DNA of 64,000 nt from the NCBI RefSeq assembly GCF_020510585.1, contig NZ_CP075190.1:3222001-3286000 (forward strand), read 5' to 3'. Under the pieces are notes generated by a model. That model ran no database searches and had not been told where the DNA came from. It saw only the letters and a list, made by a program, of their open reading frames with translations. A program made the translations under genes and the position numbers. This DNA comes from Ferribacterium limneticum. GTDB lineage: Bacteria > Pseudomonadota > Gammaproteobacteria > Burkholderiales > Rhodocyclaceae. Below, one piece after another: positions 44,900-58,994 of the stretch; the stretch's first letter is position 1; every line of letters begins with the position of its first letter.

Positions 44900-45550
44900 A
44901 TGCGCCAGCTGATTCTCGATTTGCTGCCCGAAAGCTCGCCCACGCTGGATAACTTCGTCGCTGGCGGCAATGCTGAAACGGTGGCCTTGTTTACCCAATG
45001 GCTGGCCGGAACACGAACCGACACCTCGTTCTGCCTGTGGGGAGAAGCCGGCTCGGGATGCTCGCATTTGCTGCAGGCGAGCGGCTTTGCCTATGTCGAC
45101 GCGGCCCTCGACCCGGCGCTGAAAAGCGCAACAACCGCGGATCAACTGGCTGTCGACCACGTTGAAGACCTCGACGAAACCGGCCAGATCGCCCTCTTCA
45201 ACCATTTCAACCGTCTGAAAATGGCCTCCGGAATGTTGTTGACCGCAGCAGCGCAGCCGCCGGCCCACCTCAAGCTGCGCGAAGATCTGCGTACCCGCCT
45301 CGGCTCCGGCCTGATATGCCGCCTGCAACCGCTGTCCGACGCGGAAAAGGCCGAAGCGCTGGCCACCCAGGCCAAAGAACGCGCCCTCAAGCTGACGCCG
45401 GAGATCATCGACTACCTGATGCGCCACGCCCCGCGCGACATGCGCACGCTGTCGGCCATTGTCGTCGCCCTCGACCAGTACACGCTGGAACAAAAGCGCG
45501 CCGTCACCCTGCCGCTGCTCCGCGAACTGCTGCAATCTCCACAGGACTGA
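44900..45550 (+). CDS. hda: DnaA regulatory inactivator Hda
   Basis: 216 residues, a DnaA-like AAA domain without the DNA-binding part: MRQLILDLLPESSPTLDNFV, FCLWGEAGSGCSHLLQA (Walker A-like), and LSDAEKAEALATQAKERAL with PRDMRTLSAIV (sensor 2). With the sliding clamp it promotes ATP hydrolysis on DnaA. ATG 44900 gives the usual QL clamp-binding start; the upstream open frame is not needed. Confidence 0.88.
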   Translation: MRQLILDLLPESSPTLDNFVAGGNAETVALFTQWLAGTRTDTSFCLWGEAGSGCSHLLQASGFAYVDAALDPALKSATTADQLAVDHVEDLDETGQIALFNHFNRLKMASGMLLTAAAQPPAHLKLREDLRTRLGSGLICRLQPLSDAEKAEALATQAKERALKLTPEIIDYLMRHAPRDMRTLSAIVVALDQYTLEQKRAVTLPLLRELLQSPQD

Positions 45551-45599
45551 TGCAACGCCGGCTGTTACCCTGTGCGCAACGCCAAACTCGGGAGCGCCC

Positions 45600-46304
45600 A
45601 TGAGTCATAGCCAGTCACCCACCGGTACCTGCCAGGTCTGCGGCAATTCCTTCCCGACCAGAGAACTGATCGCCGCGCCGCTGATCCGCGCCAATATCGC
45701 CAATGCCATCCGGGCCGAGCATCCCGAGTGGTCGCCCGCCAGCGCCATTTGCCAGCCGGACCTGGCGCGCTATCGCGGGCAATACATCCACTCCCTGCTG
45801 ATTTCGGAAAAAGGCGAACTATCGGACCTGGAACACGAGGTTCTGCACAGCCTGCAAACCCACCAGACACTAGCCGCCGATATCGAAAGCGATTATGCCG
45901 AAAAATGGAATCTCGGCGAGCGTCTGGCCGACCGGATCGCCACCTTTGGCGGCAGCTGGACCTTCCTGATCATCTTCGGCCTGTTCATCGCCGCCTGGAT
46001 CATGATCAACTCGCTGGTCCTGTACTGGCGCCCGGTCGATCCCTTCCCGTTCATCCTGCTCAATCTCGTGCTCTCCTGCCTGGCCGCCGTCCAGGCGCCG
46101 GTGATCATGATGAGCCAGAACCGGCAGGAGGCGAAAGACCGCCTGCGTGCCCGCAATGACTACCAGGTCAATCTCAAGGCCGAGCTCGAAATCCGCCAGT
46201 TGCATGAAAAAATCGACCATCTGCTGTCGCACCAATGGGAACGCATGATCGAAATCCAGGAAGTCCAGCTCGATCTGCTCAACGAATTGCGCCGTCCCCG
46301 GTAA
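45600..46304 (+). CDS. DUF1003 membrane protein
   Basis: 234 residues. A short N-terminal zinc-ribbon-like start (CQVCGNSF), then DUF1003 with two TM helices (FGGSWTFLIIFGLFIAAWIM and PFPFILLNLVLSCLAAVQAPV) and a cytoplasmic coiled coil (DYQVNLKAELEIRQLHEKID). The family is linked to acid or metal stress, but its function is unproven. ATG 45600 follows GGGAG. Confidence 0.85.
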   Translation: MSHSQSPTGTCQVCGNSFPTRELIAAPLIRANIANAIRAEHPEWSPASAICQPDLARYRGQYIHSLLISEKGELSDLEHEVLHSLQTHQTLAADIESDYAEKWNLGERLADRIATFGGSWTFLIIFGLFIAAWIMINSLVLYWRPVDPFPFILLNLVLSCLAAVQAPVIMMSQNRQEAKDRLRARNDYQVNLKAELEIRQLHEKIDHLLSHQWERMIEIQEVQLDLLNELRRPR

Positions 46305-46337
46305 ACTACCTACCAATCAAAACTTGCCCCAAAACCC

Positions 46338-47006
46338 ATGAACCTTGCCCTCTTCGACCTCGACAACACCCTGCTCACCGGCGACTCCGATTTTGAATGG
46401 GCGCAATTCCTGATCAGCAAGGGCGTCGTCGACCGCGAGTTGCAGGAAGCCAAGAACATCCAGTTCTACGAGCAATACAAGGCCGGCACGCTCGACATCT
46501 ACGAATTTCTGAATTTCCAGCTCGCTCCGCTGACCCGCCATGCGCGTGAAGAACTCGACGCCTGGCATGGTGAATACATGACCCGACACATCCTGCCGAT
46601 CATCGGCCAGCCAGCCCGCGCCCTGGTCAAACGCCATCTCGACGCCGGCGACCTGTGCGCCATCGTCACCGCCACCAACAGCTTCGTCACCGGGGCAATT
46701 TGCCGCGAATTCGGCATTCCGCACCTGATCGGCACCATTCCTGCGGTCAACCCGGAAAATGGCCAATTTTCAGGATCGCCCAGCGGCACGCCGTCTTTCC
46801 GCGAAGGCAAGATCGAACGCGTCGAAGCCTGGCTCGAATCGCTCGGCCTGTGGTGGGGCAGCTTCGCCGACAGTTATTTCTACAGCGACTCGCATAACGA
46901 CCTGCCGCTGATGACCAAGGTCAGCACGCCGGTGGCCGTCGATCCGGATGAAAAGCTGCACGCGCATGCCAGTCAAATGGGCTGGAAAATCATTACTTTG
47001 CGGTAG
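46338..47006 (+). CDS. HAD-IB phosphatase (SerB-like)
   Basis: 222 residues: LALFDLDNTLLTGDSDFEWA (nucleophile Asp and acid Asp), IVTATNSFVTGAICREFG (motif II) and YSDSHNDLPLM (motif IV). The closest relatives by pattern are HAD-IB enzymes such as histidinol-phosphate or phosphoserine phosphatases; the substrate is not certain. Residues PAVNPENGQF are encoded by a repeat copy in the cap region. Same strand as pcnB, 48 bp upstream. Confidence 0.85.
   Translation: MNLALFDLDNTLLTGDSDFEWAQFLISKGVVDRELQEAKNIQFYEQYKAGTLDIYEFLNFQLAPLTRHAREELDAWHGEYMTRHILPIIGQPARALVKRHLDAGDLCAIVTATNSFVTGAICREFGIPHLIGTIPAVNPENGQFSGSPSGTPSFREGKIERVEAWLESLGLWWGSFADSYFYSDSHNDLPLMTKVSTPVAVDPDEKLHAHASQMGWKIITLR
46742..46773 (+). 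repeat. Dispersed two-part motif, copy 13 (inside HAD gene)
   Basis: TGCGGTCAACCCGGAAAAT then GGCCAATTTTCAGG. It encodes AVNPENGQF. Confidence 0.6.
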
Positions 47007-47054
47007 AATCCGCCTTTTCCCGTAGCGTCCAGAACGCTCATTGAACGGTAATAC

Positions 47055-48398
47055 GTGATCCGCAAATTCATATCCCGCGTTTTCAGCGGCAAGAAGCCCA
47101 AGGCCGGCAAGCACGAACCGGCCGTCATTCCCGTCTCCAGTCACGGCATCACCCGCGACCGCATTAGCAGCGGCAGCCGGCGCGTTTGCGAAACCCTGCA
47201 GGGTCAAGGCTTCAAGGCCTACGTCGTCGGCGGCGCCGTACGCGACCTGCTGATCGGCGCCGTGCCCAAGGACTTCGACATCGCCACCAACGCGACGCCG
47301 GAAGAAATCCGCCGCGCTTTCCGCCGTTCGCGCATCATCGGCCGCCGCTTCCAGATCGTGCACGTCATGATGGGTCAGGAAACGTTGGAGGTGACCACCT
47401 TCCGCGGCATGCTCGACGAAAAGACGAAGACCGACGAACACGGCCGCGTGCTCCACGACAATGTTTTCGGCAGCCATGCCGACGACGCCGCCCGCCGCGA
47501 TTTCACGGCCAACGCGCTGTATTACGACCCGGCCACCGAAGCCGTCATCGACTATCACCACGGCGTCGGCGACCTCAAACAGAAAACCCTGCGCATGATC
47601 GGCGAGCCGCGCGCCCGCTATCGCGAAGACCCGGTCCGCATGCTGCGCGCCGTCCGCCTCGCCGCCAAGCTCGGCCTGTTCATCGACCCGGAAGCCAAAA
47701 AGCCGATCCGCGAAATGGCCAGCCTGCTCGAAAACGTGCCGGCCGCCCGCCTCTTCGACGAAATGCTCAAGCTGCTGACCTCAGGGCATTCGGTCAAATG
47801 CATCACCCAGTTGCGCGACGAAGGCCTGCACCACGGCCTGCTGCCGCTGCTCGACGTCATTCTCGAACAGCCGATGGGCGAGAAGTTCGTCATGCTCTCG
47901 CTGAAAAATACCGACGACCGCATCCGTCAGGAAAAAGGCGTCTCACCCGGCTTCCTGTTCGCCACACTGCTCTGGCACGAAGTCCTGGCTCACTGGGAAA
48001 AGCTCAAGGCCAAGGGCGAGGCAAAGATTCCGGCGCTCTACCAGGCGATGGACACCGTCATCGACGTGCAGGGCGAAAAACTCGCCATCACGCGCCGTAT
48101 CGCTGGCGACATCAAGGACATCTGGGCCCTGCAACCGCGCTTTGAAGCGCGCGCCGGCAAGCGTCCCTACGCCCTGCTCGAACAGCCGCGCTTCCGCGCC
48201 GGCTACGATTTCCTCGTCCTGCGCGCCGAATCCGGCGAAGTCGACATCGAACTGGCCGAGTGGTGGACGCGCTTCCAGAAGGTCGATGGCGAAGAGCGCG
48301 CCGAAATGCTGCAACCCGAGCAGGCCGGTGACAAGAAGCGCCGTCGCCGCAAGAAAAAACCGGCCGCCGAAGGTAGCTCGCCCACCCCCGCAGAATGA
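47055..48398 (+). CDS. pcnB: Poly(A) polymerase I
   Basis: 447 residues from GTG 47055. Nucleotidyltransferase head YVVGGAVRDLLIGAVPKDFD with the GG and DxD motifs, then IATNATPEEIRRAFR, RRDFTANALYYDP, and the family neck RYREDPVRMLRAVRLAAKLG. A Lys/Arg-rich C-terminal tail binds RNA. It adds A-tails that trigger RNA decay. ATGA overlap with folK. Confidence 0.94.
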   Translation: MIRKFISRVFSGKKPKAGKHEPAVIPVSSHGITRDRISSGSRRVCETLQGQGFKAYVVGGAVRDLLIGAVPKDFDIATNATPEEIRRAFRRSRIIGRRFQIVHVMMGQETLEVTTFRGMLDEKTKTDEHGRVLHDNVFGSHADDAARRDFTANALYYDPATEAVIDYHHGVGDLKQKTLRMIGEPRARYREDPVRMLRAVRLAAKLGLFIDPEAKKPIREMASLLENVPAARLFDEMLKLLTSGHSVKCITQLRDEGLHHGLLPLLDVILEQPMGEKFVMLSLKNTDDRIRQEKGVSPGFLFATLLWHEVLAHWEKLKAKGEAKIPALYQAMDTVIDVQGEKLAITRRIAGDIKDIWALQPRFEARAGKRPYALLEQPRFRAGYDFLVLRAESGEVDIELAEWWTRFQKVDGEERAEMLQPEQAGDKKRRRRKKKPAAEGSSPTPAE

Positions 48399-48871
48399 AC
48401 ACTGCCTACGTTGCGCTGGGCGCCAATCTGGGCGACCCGGCGGCCACCGTGCTCGCTGCCTTCGCCGCCCTGGCCAACCTGCCGGAAAGCCGCGTCACCC
48501 ATAGCTCCTCGTTGTACCGGACGGCGCCGGTCGGGCTCACCGATCAGCCCGAATTCGTCAATGCGGTAGCCGAACTGGAAACCACACTGGCCCCGGAAGC
48601 CCTGCTCGCGGCACTGTTTGACATCGAAGAACGCTTCGGCCGCATCCGCGCTGAAAAGAACGGTCCGCGCACGCTCGATCTCGATCTGCTGCTCTACAAC
48701 GACCAGTTCGTCGATCTGCCGCGCCTGACCCTGCCGCACCCGCGTCTGCATCTGCGCGCATTTGTGCTCCAGCCACTGGCTGAAATCGCGCCGCAACTCG
48801 CCATTCCCGGGCGCGGCACCGTCGCCGCCTGGCTGCCCGCCGTCGCCAACCAGGGTATCGTCCGGCTATGA
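48395..48871 (+). CDS. folK: 2-amino-4-hydroxy-6-hydroxymethyldihydropteridine pyrophosphokinase
   Basis: 158 residues with AYVALGANLGDP, SSLYRTAPVGLTDQPEFVNA, FGRIRAEKNGPRTLDLDLLL and LPHPRLHLRAFVLQPLAEI. It makes the pyrophosphate intermediate of folate synthesis. Overlaps pcnB and the next gene by 4 bp each. Confidence 0.95.
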   Translation: MNTAYVALGANLGDPAATVLAAFAALANLPESRVTHSSSLYRTAPVGLTDQPEFVNAVAELETTLAPEALLAALFDIEERFGRIRAEKNGPRTLDLDLLLYNDQFVDLPRLTLPHPRLHLRAFVLQPLAEIAPQLAIPGRGTVAAWLPAVANQGIVRL

Positions 48872-49230
48872 GCATTTTCGGTTTCCACATCCCCGTGCTC
48901 TGGCAGACGGTGACGTTGCTGGCCCTGTCGAACGTCTTCATGACTTTCGCCTGGTATTCGCATCTCAAGCACCTCAACGACAAGCCATGGTGGATCGCCG
49001 CGCTGATTTCGTGGGGCATCGCGCTGTTCGAATACCTGCTGCAGGTGCCGGCCAACCGTATCGGCAATACCGAGCTCAGCCTCGGCCAGCTCAAGATCCT
49101 GCAGGAAGTCATCACGCTGGCCGTCTTCGTGCCCTTCGTCGTCTTTTACATGAACCAGCCGCTCAAGCTTGACTACTTGTGGGCAGCTCTGTGTATCCTA
49201 GGCGCCGTCTATTTCGTTTTCAGGACCTGA
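48868..49230 (+). CDS. DMT-family (DUF486) small membrane protein
   Basis: 120 residues with four helices: VTLLALSNVFMTFAWYSHLK, IAALISWGIALFEYLLQVPAN and others. The N-x-F-M-x-x-A-W-Y motif fits the DUF486 family of putative drug/metabolite transporters. It is translationally coupled to folK and directly abuts panB, so it is part of the folate/pantothenate operon. Confidence 0.85.
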   Translation: MSIFGFHIPVLWQTVTLLALSNVFMTFAWYSHLKHLNDKPWWIAALISWGIALFEYLLQVPANRIGNTELSLGQLKILQEVITLAVFVPFVVFYMNQPLKLDYLWAALCILGAVYFVFRT

Positions 49231-50878
<1,648 letters not shown>

Positions 50879-50968
50879 CGCGGCAAGAGTATCCATAATT
50901 ACGGCCATTGACAGCCGGGCCATTGTCGTTACAATGCGCTTCCCCCAACTGTCTGGATGAGTGAAACC

Positions 50969-51352
50969 ATGCAGAGAACAATGCTGAAATCCAAGTTGCA
51001 CCGCGTGACCGCAACCCACGCCGACCTGCACTACGAGGGTTCCTGCGCCATCGATGAAGACCTGCTTGAAGCGGCAAACATCAAGGAATACGAACAGATC
51101 GACATCTGGAACGTAAACAACGGCGAGCGTTTCACCACCTATGCCATCCGTGCCGAACGCGGATCGGGCGTCATCTCCGTCAATGGTTCAGCTGCCCGCC
51201 GCGCCGCGCCGGGTGACATCCTGATCATCGCCACCTTCGCCGTCTATAACGAGGTCGAACTGGCCCGTCACGAACCCGATCTGATCTACGTCGATTCGCA
51301 GAACCGCATCACGCGGCGCGGTCACAAGATTCCGGTGCAAGCCGCCGCCTGA
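50969..51352 (+). CDS. panD: Aspartate 1-decarboxylase
   Basis: 127 residues: [32 protein letters not shown] with the Gly-Ser self-cleavage site (Ser25) that makes the pyruvoyl group, and [17 protein letters not shown]. It supplies beta-alanine to panC. An ATG at 50957 is also in frame but MQRTML is the family start. Ends with a terminator. Confidence 0.94.
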   Translation: MQRTMLKSKLHRVTATHADLHYEGSCAIDEDLLEAANIKEYEQIDIWNVNNGERFTTYAIRAERGSGVISVNGSAARRAAPGDILIIATFAVYNEVELARHEPDLIYVDSQNRITRRGHKIPVQAAA

Positions 51353-51378
51353 TCGCAAAAGTAATTCATGCCCATTGA

Positions 51379-51407
51379 AAACCCGCCGCTCGGCGGGTTT
51401 TTCTTTT
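51379..51407 (+). terminator. Rho-independent terminator after panD
   Basis: AACCCGCCG-CT-CGGCGGGTT followed by TTTCTTTT; a 9-bp perfect stem with a U-run. Confidence 0.9.
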
Positions 51408-51470
51408 GTGTAAAATACATCAAAAAAATTTACATAAATTCAAAAATCTACATCGATCGTGGAGACAAAC

Positions 51471-51980
51471 ATGGGCATTGTTTTCGCCAAGACCCCGAAG
51501 GGGCATGACGAAATCACCTCGAAGACCGGCGGGCTGTCGCCGCGGGTCAGACGGGTATTGATTTTCGTTGATGGAAAAAGGACCGTCGACGACCTGCGCG
51601 GAATGTTGCAGTCGGACGACTTGCAGCACACGCTGGGCGCGCTGGAAGAAGAGGGCTACATCGAACTGGCCAGCGTCTCCAACGCTGCCGGAAAACCCGT
51701 GGCGCCCCAGGTGCCGCTGGCGTCGATCACTGCCTTCGGCGAACTGCCGGCCAGCCACGATCCGGTTCGCCTGCAAAAGGCACGCAATTTCATGAGCAAC
51801 ACGCTCAATGCCTTCGTCGGCGCCCTCGGCAACAGTTCTCTGCTCGACCGCATCGAACAGGCGAGTGGCCATATCGAGCTACGTGCCATGTACGACGAGT
51901 GGTATCACGCCATTGTGATGTCACGCGAAGGCAAGCGCGAGGCGGAAAGCCTGCGCGCCAAGCTGCTCGCCGTTATCTGA
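51471..51980 (+). CDS. Conserved-looking hypothetical protein
   Basis: 169 residues. The N-terminus (GIVFAKTPKGHDEITSKTGG) and a likely winged-helix-like stretch (RVRRVLIFVDGKRTVDDLRG, TLGALEEEGYIELA) are followed by a helical half. The LEEEGYIE pattern resembles a wHTH wing, but there is no clear DNA-binding evidence. ATG 51471 with GTGGAG upstream; the leader (51410-51470) is unusually AT-rich. Confidence 0.75.
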   Translation: MGIVFAKTPKGHDEITSKTGGLSPRVRRVLIFVDGKRTVDDLRGMLQSDDLQHTLGALEEEGYIELASVSNAAGKPVAPQVPLASITAFGELPASHDPVRLQKARNFMSNTLNAFVGALGNSSLLDRIEQASGHIELRAMYDEWYHAIVMSREGKREAESLRAKLLAVI

Positions 51981-51984
51981 CAAA

Positions 51985-52008
51985 GACGGGGCCGCAAGCG
52001 GCCCCGTC
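51985..52008. terminator. Bidirectional hairpin terminator
   Basis: GACGGGGCCGC-AA-GCGGCCCCGTC, an 11-bp perfect stem between two convergent genes; a short A-run precedes and no long U-run follows. Confidence 0.7.
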
Positions 52009-52013
52009 TAATC

Positions 52014-53309
52014 TCAGCTTTCCGAAGGTTCAGCCGCCACCTTCGCCTTGCGCGGACGTGACGGACGCTTGGCCTTGGCCGGTTTCGCCTCGCCCTCGAC
52101 TCCGGTGGCAGAGCTTACGGCGACCACGACAGGCGACTCGGCAACCGGGGCGGCAGACTCTTTCATCGCATCCGTCTTGCGCGGACGGCGACCGCCGCGG
52201 CGCGGCTTGCTTTCCGCCTTTTCAGCGGGCGCAGCGTCGGCGACTGCCGGCTGAGAGTGGCTGTCAGAGGCCGCACTGACCGGCAAAACTTCAGGCGCAG
52301 AAAACGCCGGCTCGACCGGCTCGCTGACCGCACGATCCTTGCCACCGCGCGAACGCCGACCGCCACGACGGCGGGCGTTGCCGGAGACTTCCGGCTCGGC
52401 TGCCGGCGATTCCATTTTTGGCTCATTTTCCGGGTTGACCGTAAGAACCTGCTCGACCGGCAACTCGGCACCCATTTCGGCCTCACCCGAAGCCGGTCGG
52501 CCCTGCCCGCGGAAGACGAAGGCGCCCTTGTCGTCGCGACCAAAGCCGAGCAAGCCACGGCTGGCGGCTTCTTCGAGCAGATTGCCGAAGGTCCTGAAAC
52601 CGTAATAGCTTTCGTTGAATCCGGGGTTGCGGCGCTTGACGACCTCCTTGAGGACCGAGGCCCAGATGCGCTCGCTTTCACCGCGGTCGGCCATCAGGTC
52701 GACGAAGGTGGCGGCGACGAGATCAACCGCCTTGGTCTTGCGTTCTTCCTGCTTCTGGCTGCGCTTGGCTTCTTCTTCCGGCGAGCGCTTGGGCGCTTCG
52801 CGGTCACGCCGCGCGTTGCCACGGCTTTCGCGGTCGCGGACGAGGTCGTCGTAGTAGATGAACTCGTCGCAGTTGGTGACGAGCAGGTCGGAACACGACT
52901 GCTTGACACCGACACCGATGACTTTCTTGGCGTTTTCGCGCAGTTTGGAGACGAGCGGCGAAAAATCGGAGTCGCCGGAGATGATCACGAAGGTATCGAC
53001 GTGGGCCTTGGTGTAGCAGAGGTCGAGGGCATCGACGACCATGCGGATGTCGGCCGAGTTCTTGCCGGACTGGCGGACGTGCGGGATTTCGATGAGCTCG
53101 AAATTGGCTTCGTGCATGGCCGACTTGAAGGCCTTGTAACGATCCCAGTCGCAATAGGCTTTCTTGACCACAATGCTGCCCTTGGCGAGCAGGCGCTCGA
53201 GAATCGGCTTGATATCGAACTTCTCGTAATTGGCATCGCGGACGCCAAGGGCAACGTTTTCGAAATCACAAAAGAGCGCCATGCTGGCGTTGTCGTTGGC
53301 TGCGGCCAT
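52014..53309 (-). CDS. NYN-domain ribonuclease-like protein with OST-HTH/LOTUS domain
   Basis: 431 residues. NYN/LabA (DUF88, PIN-like) domain at about 8-155 with acidic residues CDFENVALG, NSADIRMVVDAL and ISGDSDFSPLVSKL. A charged linker follows, then an OST-HTH/LOTUS domain (about 195-265, IWASVLKEVVKRRNPGF, FGNLLEEAASRGLL), then a long Lys/Arg/Ala/Pro-rich C-terminal tail likely binding RNA. LOTUS-NYN proteins are putative RNA-processing factors. A motif copy encodes TVNPENEPKMES at the start of the tail. Confidence 0.88.
   Translation of the reverse strand: MAAANDNASMALFCDFENVALGVRDANYEKFDIKPILERLLAKGSIVVKKAYCDWDRYKAFKSAMHEANFELIEIPHVRQSGKNSADIRMVVDALDLCYTKAHVDTFVIISGDSDFSPLVSKLRENAKKVIGVGVKQSCSDLLVTNCDEFIYYDDLVRDRESRGNARRDREAPKRSPEEEAKRSQKQEERKTKAVDLVAATFVDLMADRGESERIWASVLKEVVKRRNPGFNESYYGFRTFGNLLEEAASRGLLGFGRDDKGAFVFRGQGRPASGEAEMGAELPVEQVLTVNPENEPKMESPAAEPEVSGNARRRGGRRSRGGKDRAVSEPVEPAFSAPEVLPVSAASDSHSQPAVADAAPAEKAESKPRRGGRRPRKTDAMKESAAPVAESPVVVAVSSATGVEGEAKPAKAKRPSRPRKAKVAAEPSES
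52411..52443 (-). repeat. Dispersed two-part motif, copy 15 (inside NYN/LOTUS gene)
   Basis: CATTTTTGGCTCATTTTCCGG then GTTGACCGTAA on the plus strand; encodes LTVNPENEPKM. Confidence 0.65.
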
Positions 53310-53386
53310 GGAATGCTTTCAACTTGAAGAGGCGTCAGTATACCGCCGACACCGTTCTCCCCGATGCCTCAAGTAATTCCGCTTTT

Positions 53387-53400
53387 TTAGCGGGCATCAA
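53387..53400 (+). promoter_or_regulatory. Weak FNR/DNR-type site before norC
   Basis: TTAGCGGGCATCAA compares with TTGATNNNNATCAA: the right half is perfect, the left half poor. It is 64 bp before the norC start. Weak support only. Confidence 0.3.
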
Positions 53401-53464
53401 AGATTGCGCCTGCCCCCGCGACCTACCATCCGTCGGCCAAACAATTTCCGAAAGGGGGAAAACA

Positions 53465-53893
53465 ATGAGTGGCGCTTTCACCAAATCGATGGCGCGGAAC
53501 ATATTTTACGGGGGGACCGTCTTCTTCTTCCTGTTGTTCCTCGCGCTGTCCTTCGACACCCATACGCAACTGCCTAAACGCGACATGCGGGCCAATATCA
53601 CGCCGCAAATCGCCGAAGGCAAGAAGCTATGGGAAGTCAATAACTGTATCGGTTGCCACACCCTGTTGGGTGAAGGTGCCTATTTCGCCCCGGAACTGGG
53701 TAACGTCATCGTTCGCTACGGCGACGAAGGCGTCAAGGCTTTCATCCAGAGTCGTCCGAAAGAAGGCATCCCGGGTCGCCGCAGCATGCCTCAGTTCAAT
53801 TTCACCGACGAGCAGCTGAATGCCATCGTGGCCTTCCTGAAGCACGTCAATTCGATCAACACCGCCAACTGGCCGCCTAACAGCCAGGGCTGA
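53465..53893 (+). CDS. norC: Nitric oxide reductase subunit C (cytochrome c)
   Basis: 142 residues: an N-terminal TM anchor (FYGGTVFFFLLFLALSF) and one haem c site CIGCH (NNCIGCHTLLGEGAYFAPEL), with a probable axial Met in RSMPQFNF. It passes electrons to NorB in the inner membrane, facing the periplasm. ATG 53465 with AAGGGGGA before it. The longer open frame upstream lies in promoter DNA. 18 bp before norB. Confidence 0.95.
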   Translation: MSGAFTKSMARNIFYGGTVFFFLLFLALSFDTHTQLPKRDMRANITPQIAEGKKLWEVNNCIGCHTLLGEGAYFAPELGNVIVRYGDEGVKAFIQSRPKEGIPGRRSMPQFNFTDEQLNAIVAFLKHVNSINTANWPPNSQG

Positions 53894-55288
<1,395 letters not shown>

Positions 55289-55316
55289 CCAGTAGTTTGG
55301 TCAAGTAGCTAGCCAA

Positions 55317-55346
55317 GGCGCGGTTCTTCGGAACCGCGCCTTTTTT
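55317..55346 (+). terminator. Rho-independent terminator after norCB
   Basis: GGCGCGGTTC-TTCG-GAACCGCGCC then TTTTTT: a 10-bp stem with a UUCG tetraloop. Confidence 0.95.
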
Positions 55347-55360
55347 ATGGCTATCCGGTT

Positions 55361-57583
<2,223 letters not shown>

Positions 57584-57631
57584 TTAGGAAAACGACTTGT
57601 TTAGCACCAATTGATTGGCTGGATACAGTTG

Positions 57632-57646
57632 ATAGACGATCACTAT
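57632..57646 (-). promoter_or_regulatory. OxyR-like half operator upstream of katG
   Basis: ATAGACGATCACTAT shows the ATAG-N7-CTAT unit of OxyR sites; the second unit expected 7 bp away is weak. Placement before katG supports it. It also lies just past the end of the DUF302 gene. Confidence 0.45.
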
Positions 57647-57710
57647 CAAGGTGATGGCAGACTTGTTCCGTCTTGCTGACTTCGACAGTGATTGCGGCGA
57701 TGCTATCCGC

Positions 57711-58094
57711 TTAACGCGTCTCGTCGACGATCTGGATGAGTTTTTCTTCCAGCTCCTGGGCCAGCCGGACCAGCGTGACATCGGGCGACAGCGCGGCGAG
57801 CAGCGGCAGCGGCCGGGTCAGGGCGATTTTCGTGTTGCCGTCCTCGGTATAGACCGAAATGCGCCAGGGCAGCGCCGCGCTGAGGCGCATGTCGATGGCC
57901 AGCATTTTCTCGACCAACCGGGGATTGCCGACTTCGAAGACCTGGCATTCGTCGTCGAATTCGATCTCCTTGCTGTCCAGCATGCCGCCCAGGTCGTGCA
58001 CTTGCAACACACTCAAGCCCAGACGCTGGATGACCGGGACGAGATCGGTGGTGGCCTCGTAAAACGATTTGTCGCTATCGACGATGTAGTACAT
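57711..58094 (-). CDS. DUF302 protein
   Basis: 127 residues (MYYIVDSDKSFYEATTDLVP, LGLSVLQVHDLGGML, VFEVGNPRLVEKMLA, LPWRISVYTEDGNTKIAL). DUF302 is a small alpha/beta family of unknown role, sometimes near metal-stress genes. ATG 58094 is preferred to the longer open frame. Upstream of katG on the same strand. Confidence 0.85.
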   Translation of the reverse strand: MYYIVDSDKSFYEATTDLVPVIQRLGLSVLQVHDLGGMLDSKEIEFDDECQVFEVGNPRLVEKMLAIDMRLSAALPWRISVYTEDGNTKIALTRPLPLLAALSPDVTLVRLAQELEEKLIQIVDETR

Positions 58095-58152
58095 GGAATT
58101 TCCCTGATCCTGAAAGCGAAACGTCTGTGGCCTCAAGCGCCGCAGATCGGGA

Positions 58153-58187
58153 TTTCAATTTTCGCCGAAATTTCCGGTTGACCGTAG
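58153..58187 (-). repeat. Dispersed two-part motif, copy 16 (intergenic)
   Basis: TTTCAATTTTCGCCGAAATT then TCCGGTTGACCGTA on the plus strand; exact core, between the methyltransferase and DUF302 genes. Confidence 0.88.
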
Positions 58188-58216
58188 CAATCACGCCACA
58201 TTCAGACTTCTCGACG

Positions 58217-58846
58217 TCAATCCGCTTTCCGCCAGACGCTGGCCAGCCAGGGCTGCTTTTCGCGCGGCATGCCGGCTGGCCGATAGTAGTACTCGAGTTC
58301 GACGAACCCGGCTTCCGTCAGGCGACAACGCCAGGTTTCAAGATCGAGATACGCCCCGTAACGCCCGCCGTTCCAGCCTTCGACATTGGGTCCGTGCGGG
58401 TTTGAGCAGAACAGCACGCCGCCAGCCTTGAGCGTGGTGTGCAACTGGCGCAGGACGCGGGGCAGTTCGCGGCCGGGAACGTGGAACAGCGAGGCATTGG
58501 CGAAGATGCCGTCGAAACGCCCGTCAGGCAGTTCGAGATTGAGAAAATCCTGATGCCAGACCTCACAGCCGGTATCGGCCCGCGCCATCTCGGCAAATGC
58601 CGCGGCGCCATCCAGCCCGATGACCCGGTGACCCAGCCCGGCTAAAGCCTTGAGGTCGCGCCCCGGCCCGCAGCCGAAATCAAGCAGCGTAAGCGGCGCC
58701 TGGCCGACGATATGGCGCAGCAACGCTTCGATGTTCTGGCTTACATCGTGATCGCGCGTACCGGCCCGAAATTCCTCGGCACGCTGGTTGTAATAGGCCA
58801 GCGTCAGTCCGGATATATCCTTGAGGCTCGATTCATCTTCGTTCAC
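58217..58846 (-). CDS. Class I SAM-dependent methyltransferase
   Basis: 209 residues: AYYNQRAEEFRAGTRDHDVS, motif I LLDFGCGPGRDLKALAGLGH, VIGLDGAAAF, and IFANASLFHVPGRELPRVLR. The start is set to GTG 58846 (MNEDESSL), which follows GGAGAG at a good distance; GTG 58852 is possible. The longer upstream frame overlaps the divergent GNAT gene. Small-molecule methyltransferase, substrate unknown. Confidence 0.82.
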   Translation of the reverse strand: MNEDESSLKDISGLTLAYYNQRAEEFRAGTRDHDVSQNIEALLRHIVGQAPLTLLDFGCGPGRDLKALAGLGHRVIGLDGAAAFAEMARADTGCEVWHQDFLNLELPDGRFDGIFANASLFHVPGRELPRVLRQLHTTLKAGGVLFCSNPHGPNVEGWNGGRYGAYLDLETWRCRLTEAGFVELEYYYRPAGMPREKQPWLASVWRKAD

Positions 58847-58994
58847 GGCCACTCTCTCCTCTGCAGCGAAGGGCAAGCTTGATGCATTGCCCGCGGCAAG
58901 GGCAAGCAGGAAATTTGGCTTACCCATGACGAATGGCAGGGAACCGATGGCCAGTCCAACGGTCCGCTTAAGTGCCGCCACAGAAAATGCCCCG

